Origin: Chara braunii | Taxonomy: Eukaryota; Streptophyta; Charophyceae; Charales; Characeae | Assembly (NCBI GenBank): GCA_003427395.1 | Contig: BFEA01000300.1 | Location: 1,420,398-1,468,061 of the forward strand | Length of the DNA stretch: 47,664 nucleotides | Direction of reading: 5' to 3' | Shown: positions 10,918 to 21,583 of the stretch, one piece after another | Position numbering within the stretch: the first letter of the stretch is position 1 | Layout: the number at the start of each line of letters is the position of its first letter | Program-made: the position numbers and the translations under genes | The notes under the pieces: model-generated | What the model saw: the letters and a program-made list of their open reading frames with translations, nothing else | What the model was told of the DNA's origin: nothing | Databases searched by the model: none

Positions 10918-11899
10918 GCGCAGTGACGAAAGGGCGAGGTCGGTGGGGTGGCAAAAGCAGGAGCGCGAGCTAAGACCGGGCTACTGCGCTATCGAGCGTT
11001 GCGCTGGCCATGACAAGCCACTACGGGGCAAGCGGAGCAGCGGGTGTGTGACGGGCGGTAGCACAGTGGGGCCAGGCGCAGCGCTGCGAAGGCAGCAGGC
11101 AACGGGCTGTGCGGGCGCTGTTAGGCCGGAGGAGGCAGCGGGCGGATAGGCGCAACGGGCAGTGAAAAAGAATGGACGAACCGGGACGCGGGCTTACATT
11201 AGGTGCAGTCGGAGATGAAGGAAAAATAACATGGCGGGGGGGAGAAGCACTTACCTCGCTCGATTCTTGATAGAATCGGCCGGGGAAAAGTGCTAAATCG
11301 GGGGTTTTGGTGCTCGCGACCTCGATTCTGCGATCGGAATTGGGAGAGAGGGAGTAGAATAAGAGGTAGGAAAGGACGTTGGTGCGTGGGGGCTTCGTGA
11401 AACTAACTATGGCCGAGTGAAAAGACGGAAGATCCTGCCCGGTCCTTGATAAGAACGGGCATGGAGAAAGTCGAGTTTGAAGTTTTTGCATAGGGCGAAT
11501 TCGACGGCGGGGTCAAATTTAGTGGTAGGTTAGTGTATTAGGAGCTACGAAGGGAGTGACTTGCGCCGAGCTATGGCAGAAGAGAAGAAAAAGGCGTTGT
11601 ATACTCGTTAGCGGACAGGTTTCGGTGGGGGAGGAATCGATTCGGGGGTTCTTTTGACGCGAGGCGAACCGAGATCTGAAGTTAGTTTTAGCTATAAGTT
11701 AGTGATTTCAGAGGTTAATAGAGAAGAGCTTCCGCAGAGCCGAGGAGATGGCGGGAACGAGGAGGAAGAAATGAGTAACTCACCCGATCTTCAACGACAT
11801 CGAGCGAACTAGGGCTCGTTTATGGGGTTTGAGGGCGGTGCGAACATGATGCCATCGATAGTTTTGCCGATGGGTTTGTGGTTTGGCCAAGGGTGACGT

Positions 11900-12240
11900 G
11901 AAAGCCCGCGCCCAGGAGGGAGGCTCGATTACGGAGGAGTGTATCTTTCCGTATTCTAGCGGAAGATTCATTTTGAGTTATGTATGGCCTATCGATGTAA
12001 GTAGCGGGAGGCCAGCTGCAGGGTCGGATACTTACCTGTTGGCCGATGCGTTGCTCAGCTGGTCGATGAAAACAGCAGGCATGGGTTTGGGAATCGACGA
12101 TGTATCTTTCCACCTTGTAGTGGAAGATTCATTCAATTTTGTCCATCTCAGTAGTGAAAGAAGTGTGAAGCGGGCTGGCGGGTTGGAGTCTTACTCGTTG
12201 GCCGGTGTGTATCATCAGAGGAGAGACCAACGAGGATTCT
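11900..12240 (-). repeat. 161-bp tandem repeat with hairpins and donor-like sites, left arm
   Basis: Two units each contain a 25-base hairpin of form ATCTT-T-CC..GGAAGAT (11943-11967 and 12104-12128, spacing 161). The inner pairs differ in a compensatory way: G-C then T.G in the first, A-T then C-G in the second. On the minus strand the first unit carries CAACAGGTAAGTAT, a textbook 5' splice-site sequence; the other has the variant CAACGAGTAAG. The right-arm counterpart is at 34640-34930, and a decayed version lies at 17475-17810. Confidence 0.7.
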
Positions 12241-13466
12241 ATTAGTAACAGCGGGCGAACTGTGAATGACCCAGATTTTGATCTATATCGGGCGGGAGCA
12301 TGCCCGAGCACTTGCCATCAGTCGTCCCGTAGAACGCACCCAGCCATGTAGGTGGTCAGATACGTGGCCAAAGGGACTCTGCCTTGCTGAGCTACTGTTG
12401 GATGAACTACGACTTATCGGGTTGCTGCTGCAAAGACCGTGCAAACTGCCGTCTGCTGCACGATGCCATGTTGTAATAGGCGTACTGCGTGTTTGTCACA
12501 GGTGCAGCGCCCTTTCTGCCAGACGCTCAGCTTAAACACAAGCTTCTTGCGGGGAAGCGGGAGGGGTTGTTACCGTGACTAGGAGCCTGGGTACTTTTGA
12601 CGTGGATGTACCTTGCAGGTGCGGCTGTGTGAACTGTCGCATGCTCGCTGCGTTGTGCACAGTTGTGGCTCCCACTACTGCCCAGTAGCTGGGCATCCTG
12701 GCCGTTGTGTTAGCCTGGATGGTCCGTTGCTGTGCTCGGTTGTCCGAGTCCGGCTTCAGCTGGCCTTCTGCGGATGCAGTCACTTTGTTTATTACAATTT
12801 GGTGTGCTGCAGTATCCTTAACGGCTTAGCCACTTCATACTAGTTGCTCCAGCAGGGTACCGTGATGCTGATGCCTGTAAGTTACGGAAGTATAGCACGG
12901 CGGCGTGTTGAGATTGGCATCGGGGATTGGCCAAGGAAAGATGTTGGGGCGTAGAGGAGCAGTCAGACCGTGGTGGTGAAGGGGGTCATTGCTGCGGATT
13001 GAGGGCTCGTCACGAGGGGCTACGTCGGCAGTTTGACTTCGCTGACCAAGCTGTCAGTCGGTCACCAATGCGGGACCCTCAGGCGATTGAAGACAACGAG
13101 GCCCTCTCACGTGAGATTGAGGGCACCACTCTTGGATCTGAGAGTCTCACACTTTTCTCTTTCTATCTTTCTAAGTCTAAGTCTAGTCTGCTGGTTACGA
13201 CGGGAAGGCGGCAGGCAAGATTGCAACCTGTAGGTCCGCATCAAGACTTTGTGGGGAGTCCACCCACCGATTGCGGGAGCTCATGCATGAGTTTGTCCCT
13301 ATGACTATTGTTTTCTCTTCATGACCTAATCAGATTGAATGGAAGGAACGTGTGAGAGTGAAGCTTAAGTTTCATCTTCGTTTCGACTGAAAGCAGACTA
13401 AGGGTGAATTGGGGGAAGGCGGGAGGAAGGCAGTTTTGCATGCGTTTGGAAGGGTCAACCAAAGCT

Positions 13467-14149
13467 TGAGCATTGTTTCTACTGTGAATGGCTCAGGGCT
13501 ATGTTTATTTGGCTGTTTTCTGAAGGACCAGACATTGTTTCTACTGTGAATGGCTTGGTCGCTGTGTTTATTTGATTGTTTTCTGGGGAACCTAGCATTG
13601 TTTCTACTGTGAATGGCTTGGCTATCCTAGTTAACTCTGAGGGTTCACCTGATTGAAGGTGTTTAAATTCTTGTTTATTTTGAGGGAGGATTTCTGGTCT
13701 AAGGCTAAGCATTGTTTCCATAGTGAATGGTTTAGCCTGAAAATCACGCACATAAATTAAACTGAGTATAAATGAAAGTACTTTATGTATATTTGCATGT
13801 GAACTGGCAGTTGGGCATTGTTTCTACTATGAATGGTCCAGCGTTAAGCCATATCATTAAGAAGAGAAAAAAGAAAATACAAAGTATAAATGAAAATAGT
13901 TTGGGCAAGTTGAACATTGTTTACACTGTAAATGGTTCAGTCCCCTGCCCATATTTGCCTTTCCTTTTGAAAACAAAGTCAGAGAAATACTAAATCTTTG
14001 GATATTAAATAGCTAAGGGTGACTAGGCATTGTTTCCATGGCGAATGACCTAGTCATCTGCCCAAAAGAAGAGAGAAGTAGTTGTGCAACTTGTTCGTGT
14101 ATNTCATAAAGACAAGCTGGACATTGTTTCCATGACGAATGGTCCAGCT
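13467..14149 (+). repeat. Array of eight imperfect palindromes, left arm
   Basis: Units start near 13467, 13526, 13591, 13703, 13811, 13911, 14021 and 14115, spaced 59-112 bases. Each has a conserved core CATTGTTTCYAYNGYGAATG flanked by short stems whose sequence changes from unit to unit while remaining complementary. Stems read TGAG/CTCA, GGCTAAG/TTTAGCC, TGAA/TTCA, GACTAGG/CCTAGTC and AGCTGGA/TCCAGCT; three units are weaker. One unpaired base follows AATG. The array recurs in the right arm. The function is unknown; the pattern indicates selection or a copying process acting on a folded form. Confidence 0.85.
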
Positions 14150-14355
14150 CTACGTCTTATGTAAGATGGGTATAAGGAGGCAAGAACTTGAAGATTCATG
14201 AACTATCTATATGGAATGAACTGGGGATGGTGAGAGTACTTACATTCGTGGTTTGGTTTGCATGTGACTGGATGGGATGACTAGTTTGTTTAGGTTTCGG
14301 TTTTATAGGTAGTTGCTTTAGTTGCTCGCCACGTGCTAGAGCCATAGGAGTTAGT

Positions 14356-14457
14356 GTCAATTCCTGCATTTTCTGTAATAACGTTTTTTTACTTAGGTCA
14401 ATTCCTGCATTTTCTGTAATAACGTTTTTTTACTTAGGTCAATTCCTGCATTTTCTG
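14356..14457. repeat. 41-bp tandem repeat, left arm
   Basis: Two full units and a third partial one, starting at 14356, 14397 and 14438, each beginning GTCAATTCCTGCATTTTCTG. The right arm has only two copies of the core (about 32341-32392), so copy number changed after the arms separated. Confidence 0.9.
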
Positions 14458-14507
14458 AGATTTTTTTTTATACTTGGCTTTGTATAAATCTTGGCAAGAC
14501 CCTATTC

Positions 14508-15017
14508 NNNNNNNNNNNNNNNNNNNNNNNNNNNNNNNNNNNNNNNNNNNNNNNNNNNNNNNNNNNNNNNNNNNNNNNNNNNNNNNNNNNNNNNNNNNNN
14601 NNNNNNNNNNNNNNNNNNNNNNNNNNNNNNNNNNNNNNNNNNNNNNNNNNNNNNNNNNNNNNNNNNNNNNNNNNNNNNNNNNNNNNNNNNNNNNNNNNNN
14701 NNNNNNNNNNNNNNNNNNNNNNNNNNNNNNNNNNNNNNNNNNNNNNNNNNNNNNNNNNNNNNNNNNNNNNNNNNNNNNNNNNNNNNNNNNNNNNNNNNNN
14801 NNNNNNNNNNNNNNNNNNNNNNNNNNNNNNNNNNNNNNNNNNNNNNNNNNNNNNNNNNNNNNNNNNNNNNNNNNNNNNNNNNNNNNNNNNNNNNNNNNNN
14901 NNNNNNNNNNNNNNNNNNNNNNNNNNNNNNNNNNNNNNNNNNNNNNNNNNNNNNNNNNNNNNNNNNNNNNNNNNNNNNNNNNNNNNNNNNNNNNNNNNNN
15001 NNNNNNNNNNNNNNNNN
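14508..15017. other. Assembly gap (510 N)
   Basis: A run of N lies at the same internal position as the gap in the right arm. Long open frames spanning it are artefacts. The flanks carry about 115-bp repeats (GGCAGCGCTTCC/GGCAGCACTCCC-type) that probably caused the break. Confidence 0.98.
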
Positions 15018-15284
15018 CTGCCCAAATTTCTACTAATTCAGAGAGTTAGACAGAATTTGACTTTCAAGAGTCAAAGATTATTTCTGTTTTTCATATTTGA
15101 GCTTATATAAACTCTGGAAAGACACTTTTCCTACGGGAAGCGCTGCCGAAATTTTCTTAGTTTAGAGGAGATAAACTATATTTTGAGAGGTGGTGATTCA
15201 GGCGACCCGCCCAGAATAGAGGAGATTCCGTAGTTGGTCTACCTTTAGCTTAAGCACTGGCTTAAAAGTAGATTTAAGTTTAGC

Positions 15285-15536
15285 TTATAGGGAAATTTTG
15301 AGTAAGGATATATTATGAAGTTGTATTCTCCATACACTCATGATCTTAGCTTGGGGATTGGTCTGTTGTGTGTTACAGGTCTTTTTGATCATTTGATCTA
15401 AGTTCAGGGCTAGATCCAGTTTGATCCTTTGAGGATCACTTTCTGTTATCACTGATAACAGGTCGGTTGCCGATTCGTCCGTCCACGACTCAATTTCAAC
15501 TCTCCCTCCACACTCAACCTTAAAGGCTTTAGCCAT
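15285..15536 (-). CDS. 83-codon ORF in left arm, unknown function
   Basis: The frame starts in a good context (CACCATGGCT) and encodes an acidic-to-neutral 83-residue product beginning MAKAFKVECGGRVEIESW, with no domain I recognise. It is antisense to the proposed LTR orientation. In the right arm the matching start codon reads AGG, and the copy contains unresolved Ns. It could be the first exon or N-terminus of a longer protein interrupted by the gap region, or chance. A GAG-like start has been considered, but nothing specific supports it. Confidence 0.3.
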   Translation of the reverse strand: MAKAFKVECGGRVEIESWTDESATDLLSVITESDPQRIKLDLALNLDQMIKKTCNTQQTNPQAKIMSVWRIQLHNISLLKISL

Positions 15537-16206
15537 GGTGATTTCGTTGTTTTATTAAGGTTTCACCCGGACTTTTATTGAATGGTCATTTAACAAAGGT
15601 TGGACAGGAGGTTTGGGGCTTGCATGGCTAAAGCGAGGGGTATGAGTGTAGAAGGTGGTTGGGGTTGACTCCGTGTAGTGTGTGGGCTGTTGATTTGGTT
15701 CGTTGATGTGATGGCAGGTATGTGCTGTGAATCAGATTCTGGATTTGGTTGCCTACGATCACACATATACGTATTATTGTGAGAGACCCTAGTGAGACCA
15801 TGAGAAGTGATCATCACATACTCAACCCTTATATATGTATACATCGGTATACTTGGGATGAATGTTTGCATGGGTTGAAGATCCCTCATACTAAAAGTAC
15901 TACTAAGAAGCTGAGACTGAGGGGCTTAGGGGAAACCTCTCCTTCTATTCTTGTTCTTGCTTTTTGATGATTTTCTTAGTCGGACGTTTGGTCCTGGGCC
16001 GGGATTCGAGGTCATTGTCCAGGACACCCCAAGCCCTAGGCTCTGCCGGGGAGGGGTTTTCCCTTGTGCAAAGCATATTTGAATTGCCTACCGAGACACT
16101 CAGACCGAGAGCCGAAGGTGCTGCGGAGGCTACACGGCTATTCCTTCAGCCGTGCAATGTCGTGAAGGGTTAGGCCCTCACGACACTTCGAGTCTGACAC
16201 TTGAGT

Positions 16207-16943
16207 GTCATAAGCGGTACTCGGATCCACGAGGGACCGCTTGATTATGGGCACTACATACTACGCCATCATTGTGACTGCTTGCGTACGCCTGCATTGC
16301 AAGTCGATATGAGTAGGCCCTGCGTCCGTGCGGTTTTATACTAAGTCTCGCGCGCGACGCTTACCCGATTTCCGCGTCGGAAAGTTATGGGTTGGATACC
16401 GAGGGGCTAGGAGTGTTGTCGCGTTATTTGTATTATGTCGTTTCGTACGTGTGTGTATGCGCGTGTTTTATTTTTGTTGTTTGTTAGAGTGGTGTGCGCG
16501 TGGTGTGTGGGATGCGTCCTAGTCGACCAACGATGGGCCGTGCCTGGGACTTCAGCCCCCCAAGATGTCGGTTCGCGTACGGGTCCGACAGAGAGGCGTA
16601 TTACCGCGAGTACCCCCTATGCTACAGCGAACGAGAAACGCCCTCTGTTGGTCCACCTCTATGATTGCAACTGATTAGCTTTCGTACTGTGGACTGGTAG
16701 CTCGACGGGGATACGCCCACCGAAGGGAGGTGACAGCTCCTGTAAGGTGTAGGTAAGTCGTGCCTCGCGTAGGCCCTATCCTGTCGTAGGGGTTCGGGAG
16801 AGGTACGGCTGGGGCACTCGGCCGGAGCGGCTTAAGGAAGCTGCATGTATATTGCGACGAAGGATTTAAATCCAACTCCTACGTGACGTGGCCGGGAGGG
16901 TCCCACGCTGCCTTGGTGCGGTGCTAGACCGATGCGCTCGACA
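16207..16943 (+). mobile_element. LTR-end module of left arm
   Basis: This terminal part of the arm ends CTCGACA. It is the piece shared most widely in the window: inverted at 29676-30424, as decayed copies at about 21111-21583 and 23111-23478, and as the 51 bp visible at 47614-47664. Landmarks are GTCGACCAACG, a GGGATACGCCC block near 16710, GATTTAAATCC near 16864 and GGGAGGGTCCC near 16893. The start was placed at TGTCATAAGCGG as a convenience; the real LTR may be the entire arm. Confidence 0.55.
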
Positions 16944-17474
16944 CCGTCATAGTTCAGTTCCAACGGCAAGCCTGAGGTGAGGGCATATCCTGCCCTGCCT
17001 CTCTCTCCCGTCTGACACTGCGCAACTTTACCGTTTGTTGAAGGTACGCCTTCTCTCTTCTTTCTTCAACTCTCTTTCTTCCTCACATATACGCAATCTC
17101 ACTACGTACGTAGGCAAAAGAGGTTGGATACGACCGAGAGCCAGCGTGATCGCAAGGAGGTGGATCACGACCATAATTGGTGACGATTGTGGCAAGTAGA
17201 ACGATCGAATGAATCTTTCACTCGATCATGGGCGGATACAGTGCCAACTTTGCGCCGAAGCAGCCGCGTAACTTAGCACCGCAGTTTCAACCCTGACCTT
17301 TTTTTATGTCTGCTTTCTTACTACGAGCGTTTGTACTCTTCTCTGTCTCCCCCGAATGTATTAGACCCAAAAGTCCTGCCAAGTTCACTTAGACTTGGTG
17401 ATAACAGCGCGCATCAACCCAGAACATCAATTACAACAATTTATCCCCGTCACGATGAACCTTAAGAAGGTTAC

Positions 17475-17810
17475 CCGAACCTCTCTCTCTCAACCCTGCA
17501 GTTGGCCTTACGCCACTACCATCGATAGAATGAGCAAAATCGGAATGAATCGTCCGCTAGATCATGAAAATATACGTTGCTTTCCAGCCATGCACGCAGA
17601 GAGCTAGCAAGAGGCTACTTCCATCGTCAGGATGAGCGACGCCCCGACCAACAGGTAAGTCTCCAACCCCGCGGCTGGACTCACGCTACCTCCATTGATA
17701 GGATGAGCAACGCACCACGTGACAGGTAAGTCCTCCTCCACACGGCTCGCCTCATGCTACTTCCATCGTTAGTATGAGCAAAATCGAAGTGAATCTTGCG
17801 CCAGAGCATG
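17475..17810 (+). repeat. Degenerate tandem repeat with CAGGTAAGT
   Basis: Units contain CAACAGGTAAGTCTCC (about 17650) and GACAGGTAAGTCCTCC (about 17722), plus related CTTCCATCG..AGGATGAGC strings near 17500, 17618, 17692 and 17760. Orientation agrees with the right arm. The splice-donor core is the best-conserved part. Confidence 0.55.
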
Positions 17811-18471
17811 ACCAGATACAAACCTTCACATTTCTCATACTGGGGGCACAACTCCTACTGCTCGTGCTGCAATTTTCGGCCCCCGCCTCATCGACCTAAC
17901 TTCATAGATCGATTCGCGAGGTCCTAGAACCCCATAATCGGATCTAAGTTCATTTGATTCTATAGGGAATTGAGTGAAATATTAAAATTTCACCTTCTGC
18001 CATAGTTGCGCTCCCGTCACCTTCACGCACCCCGTTTCCCTCTCAACTCTCTCCCTACTAATCTAATACCAAAACTCACGTCATCATTGAACTCGCCCGA
18101 CCCCAAAAACTCTACCTAATGTTTTCCCTTGCCTCATTTTGTTAGGAAAACCCCGCCATTCACTATCTTCGTTGTCTTCGTCACCTATTTTGCTTCTCCC
18201 ACTCTTTCTTCGCCTCATCCTCTCTCGAATATAGAGCAGCCCGCACTATGATACCGCTACCCGACAGATAGTCCGACAACGGGTGAGTAAAAATGTGAGT
18301 CGAAAGGTGCTCCCCCTATTGTGTCGCCAGTTCAAGAGGTAGCTCAGACTAAAAACGTGCGTATGAGCTACTGACGCCTCCGTGGGGAAAACTCGACCAC
18401 CAGTTGCACCAGCCTGAAGGAACCTGCCCAAATTTGGGCATTAGGTTCATTGCACTTAGACCTGCAAGAAG

Positions 18472-18632
18472 TGAAAAATAAAAAAATAAAAAATAAGAAA
18501 AACAAAAAATGTAAATAGTTGGGGTATGCTGACACCAAGGCTGATTTTATTTTGGTCATCTGATTGTATCTGGTTTCAAACTTGTATGTGTCTGTGTGTT
18601 TAATCAACTCGTAGGTGTACCAGCTATGCTAG
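18472..18632 (-). repeat. tRNA-derived SINE, copy 3
   Basis: On the minus strand TAGCATAGCTGG (18620-18631) fits the A-box consensus, and AGTTTGAAACC (18572-18582) is a mutated B box. The following CAGATACAATCAGATGACC closely matches copy 1 at 2116-2140. The end is a homopolymer-rich tail (18472-18511). Confidence 0.55.
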
Positions 18633-19026
18633 GTCTGCAGGTGCTGGCCCCACAGGCCTACTCACACTCAAACCTCACACAACAGATCGTGGTTGATGGA
18701 TGGTGCACCCCCAGGTGTTGGTCCCACCACTCAGGCTCCTTCCACGCCGTGGGCCAACCCCCATGGGCTCACATGCACGTGGGCCTCGATCCGCGTCTCA
18801 AGATAGGTAGGATAGAGGAAATCCTCTAGCATCTTATACACGCAGGAATCTTGACGGTGCCTCAAAAGAGGCGAGTGCTCAAGGTCCTCGACTACAGTGA
18901 TGGCCACCTGTATGTGGGGTTTTCAATCGCTCCCCACCAGTATGCCGGTCATAGCAGTCCAAGCCCCATGCCTAACAAGGAGGGGAAGAAAATGCAATCG
19001 TCACTTATCCACTCCCAGCGGAGTTC

Positions 19027-19075
19027 GGGCTCAAGTCCGTATCTCAACCGTCAGTGGGTGCACCCACTGAGCTAT
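19027..19075 (-). repeat. tRNA-like A/B-box segment
   Basis: On the minus strand ATAGCTCAGTGGG (19063-19075) is a strong A box and GGACTTGAGCCC (19027-19038) a B-box relative. No acceptor stem can be formed and the spacing is short, so this is more likely a fragment of another SINE head than a tRNA gene. Confidence 0.35.
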
Positions 19076-19646
19076 GCTCTTGGGTTTCAGGCCCAGTCTC
19101 GGTATCGGCACCTGGATCGGTTCCATAAAGTTAAAAAAAAAACAAAAAAAACAAAGGTCGAGTGTATAAAGGTAACACCAGGATGGGGGAGAGAGGGAAC
19201 CGTCGACATCCCTCTTGTCCAACCAATAGAAGCTACAGTTGGGATCGACAACAACACTAAGGGGGATAGCCCCGCCGGATCCTCAACCCCTTAGCTTCCT
19301 TTTTATGTTCCTTCGCTCTTTCGTTGCCAGTTGCTGGTTTCGATCCTTGTATCTGCCGTATGAAAGTTCAACATCGTAACCAATAGTACTATACCCCAGG
19401 TTGGCATTGGCACTAGCAGAAACCCATATAAATGGGTTTCGTTTGCTGCATGGTCGTACTGAAACGCCCCAGCCTACGTTTTGGCCTACACACGCCGCAC
19501 TTGCTGCTGCCGACCCCACCCTCCCCTCATGCGAAGGGCCAGGTTTCGCCCACGGTTGCCGCACACACTGCTCAGCGTGTCAAAGTCATGCCGCCACACG
19601 GCCAATCGAAACGCCTTTTCGCCCCTGCATTTTACACGACTCCAAG

Positions 19647-20338
19647 CCATAAGCCATTTTAAGCAAACTTCATACCGATGTATAGAGTGCACTTTTTACT
19701 AACATATTATAAGAACAAAACAAAAAAACAAAAATAAAAAACATATAAAACAGCAAGCCAAAAGTGCATTTTCATGAAATTTTGGCAAAAAAACTGTCAT
19801 CAAATTTCCACAATTTTCACCACTCTTCACAACACAAATCCTAATACTCCAAATGACATCAAATTTGACACACAGAAAGCTTGTCCAAATAAAAAAATAG
19901 GTAAAAAAAAAAAATTCAAAAAAATTAAAAAAACCCTAAATTCAGGATCATTCAGGATCATTTATCGTTACCTAAGGCCGAACTGGGGACCCCCACTTTT
20001 CGGCCCTAGGTAACGATGAATGATCTTGAATGATCCTGAATTTAGGTTTTTTTTGTATTTTTTTGGATTTTTTTTTTTTGCCTATTTTTTTAAATTTGGA
20101 CAAGCTTTCTGTGTGTCAAATTTGATGTCATGTGGAGTATTAGAATTTGTGTTGTGAAGAGTGGTGAAAATTATAAAAATTTGATGACAATTTTTTTGCC
20201 AAAATTTCATGAAAATGCACTTTTGGCTTGCTGTTTTATATGTTTTTAATTTATTTATTTATTTATTTTTTTAATAATATGTTAGTAAGAAGTGCACTCT
20301 ATGCATCGGCATAAAGTTTGCTTAAAATGACCTTATGG
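19647..20338. repeat. 692-bp palindrome (foldback element)
   Basis: 19647-19975 is the reverse complement, with modest divergence, of 20010-20338. The outer ends are CCATAAGCCATTTTAAGC and GCTTAAAATGACCTTATGG. The centre is a stem-loop around CCGAA..TTCGG (about 19977-20005). A/T runs of different length in the two halves account for most of the mismatch. No coding content. Its right flank is related to 39780-39935, so it belongs to a repeated family. Confidence 0.88.
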
Positions 20339-20599
20339 TTTTTCTATAAATTGAGGCGAAAAATGGGGAGCCGGTTAACCTCTTCCCCTCCAAGCCCTTT
20401 TAACTAAAATCTTAAAATAACCACTCCGAAAAAATCCTGAGACGCTGACGGTCAAACCCGGCCCAGCCAAGGCAAGCCACCTCCATGCGCGTGCGAATGC
20501 CACAAACAGATGTTTTAGTTAAAGATCAAAAGATCGTTTTACTCATAATTAAATCAAAATCAAAAGTCGGTCGATAATTATGTCATCTCCTTAACACCA

Positions 20600-20791
20600 A
20601 TAATAAAAAAAATCACATGCGCCTCAAACTGCGCGCCCACACACTCCCTACTTTTAGCCAAACTTTTGATCAGCCTAGAGAAGATACTGCCTCGACTTGC
20701 ATGGTACAATAAAATTTCACTTCAAAACTTATTTATTTGTCACTTGCAAAAAAATAGGGTGGATAACCTTGTAAGGGTATTCGCACCGACA
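20600..20791 (-). mobile_element. Decayed outer-end module, copy A
   Basis: It ends AAGGGTATTCGCACCGACA like the right arm at 37410 and shares CATGCGC..CTGCGCGCCCACACACTC with 37236-37266. This gives an older member of the family in right-arm orientation. Confidence 0.7.
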
Positions 20792-21110
20792 ATGTGTTTC
20801 ATAAAATCAATACTGAGGTAGACCAACTACCTTGTCGACAACATTGATGTTATTGTCGGAAGCCAACTCCTTGTTGGCGGGTGTATGATTTTTTTTTTAT
20901 GGAGTTCGACTCGGGATGGTAAAATTTTATTTTAATTTTGTTTTATTGGATGTGTCATACGATGATTTAAATAATTTATGTTATCGTTTCAGATTGGATA
21001 TATATTCATGTCGACTACGATCGACTTTTTTTTATGTAATTACGTATGGTTATTATAACTTTATTTTGACTATGTGTCTAAAGGAGTATGATTGAGTTCT
21101 GGTTACGCTT

Positions 21111-21583
21111 GGTTGAGACCGTCCTAGTGACGGGCGTCCGATTCACACTTACGAAATCAGCGCCCTAAGGAATGGACGACGTTCCGAGTCGGGTCCGCTT
21201 GGCGTTTAACCAAATGTTTCCTATACTACAACCAATTGAGCAAAGGCCCTCGGTTGACCTACCTTTGTAATTGCATTTAAAAACTTTCACAGATGGGTCA
21301 ATAGCTCAGTAGGGATACACCCCTAAGGGTGGTGACAACCCCTTAGGGGAAAAAATTATGCTCCGCGGGAACGTATCTTGTCGTAGGAGACCATGGGAAG
21401 TACAACTAACGCAACCGTTTAAAGAGGAGGAGGGACGACACGACCTCGCTCGTTTCGGCTTCTCGCAGTGTTATTATGCATTGTCCCCAAGTTGTCTCTC
21501 GATTTGTTTTGTTTATTCCTGCGTGACGTGGTCAGGAGGACTCTCACCATTTGCGAAAAAGGCGAGAGCCGATGTGCTCAACA
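21111..21583 (+). mobile_element. Decayed LTR-end module, copy A
   Basis: Shares GGTTGAGACCGTCCTAG, TAGCTCAGTAGGGATAC, GGGTGGTGACAACCCC and a terminal GATGTGCTCAACA with the inner end of the left arm (16500-16943). Divergence is strong. Same orientation as the left arm. Confidence 0.65.

Larger units (their letters stand above)
9439..16943 (+). mobile_element. Left arm of giant inverted repeat; LTR-like giant element
   Basis: About 7.5 kb (510 of it N) that recurs in opposite orientation at 29676-37410. It begins TGTCGGTGTGAATACCC and ends GATGCGCTCGACA, so the termini are TGTCG and CGACA as in an LTR. The last 51 bp match the visible LTR end of the retrotransposon at 47614-47664. In order it holds two U6-like sequences, 161-bp repeats, a hairpin array, 41-bp repeats, a gap, an antisense 83-codon ORF and the LTR-end module. 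Apart from that ORF I see no convincing coding sequence; frames shared with the other arm differ mainly by replacement changes. Alternatives are an independent non-autonomous element or an inverted segmental duplication. No target duplication flanks it (AACGT left, CCGTC right). Confidence 0.7.
17400..20791 (-). mobile_element. Decayed third copy of the arm element (right-arm orientation)
   Basis: Collinear similarity to the right arm in three places. 17475-17810 matches the hairpin and GGTAAGT repeat block at about 34640-34930. 19250-19440 (GGGGGATAGCCC, TCGATCC, ATAACC-type strings) matches about 36735-36905. 20600-20791 matches the outer arm end and finishes TTCGCACCGACA. Later insertions, including a SINE (18472-18632) and a palindrome (19647-20338), interrupt it. 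The inner end is lost at the left arm boundary. Confidence 0.45.

Noticed and set aside
12927-13304. Second ORF shared by both arms (also 33638-33925)
   Set aside because: Lengths differ, the right copy stops early and replacements are frequent. Possibly exon-like, but coding is not supported.
13467-14149. CRISPR-like array
   Set aside because: Repeats are imperfect palindromes with variable stems and irregular 59-112-base spacing, the DNA is eukaryotic, and there are no cas genes.
14468-15049. Long open frames across N runs (also 31384-32022)
   Set aside because: They consist almost entirely of unknown bases.
16690-16810. Possible tRNA or SINE head in the LTR-end module (TAGCTCGACGGGGATAC)
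   Set aside because: It resembles an A box but no B box or stems follow. The related copies at 21300 and 23290 support a conserved LTR segment instead.
9434-16948. Target-site duplication around the left arm
   Set aside because: The flanks AACGT and CCGTC do not match; the right arm and the entire inverted structure also lack matching flanks.
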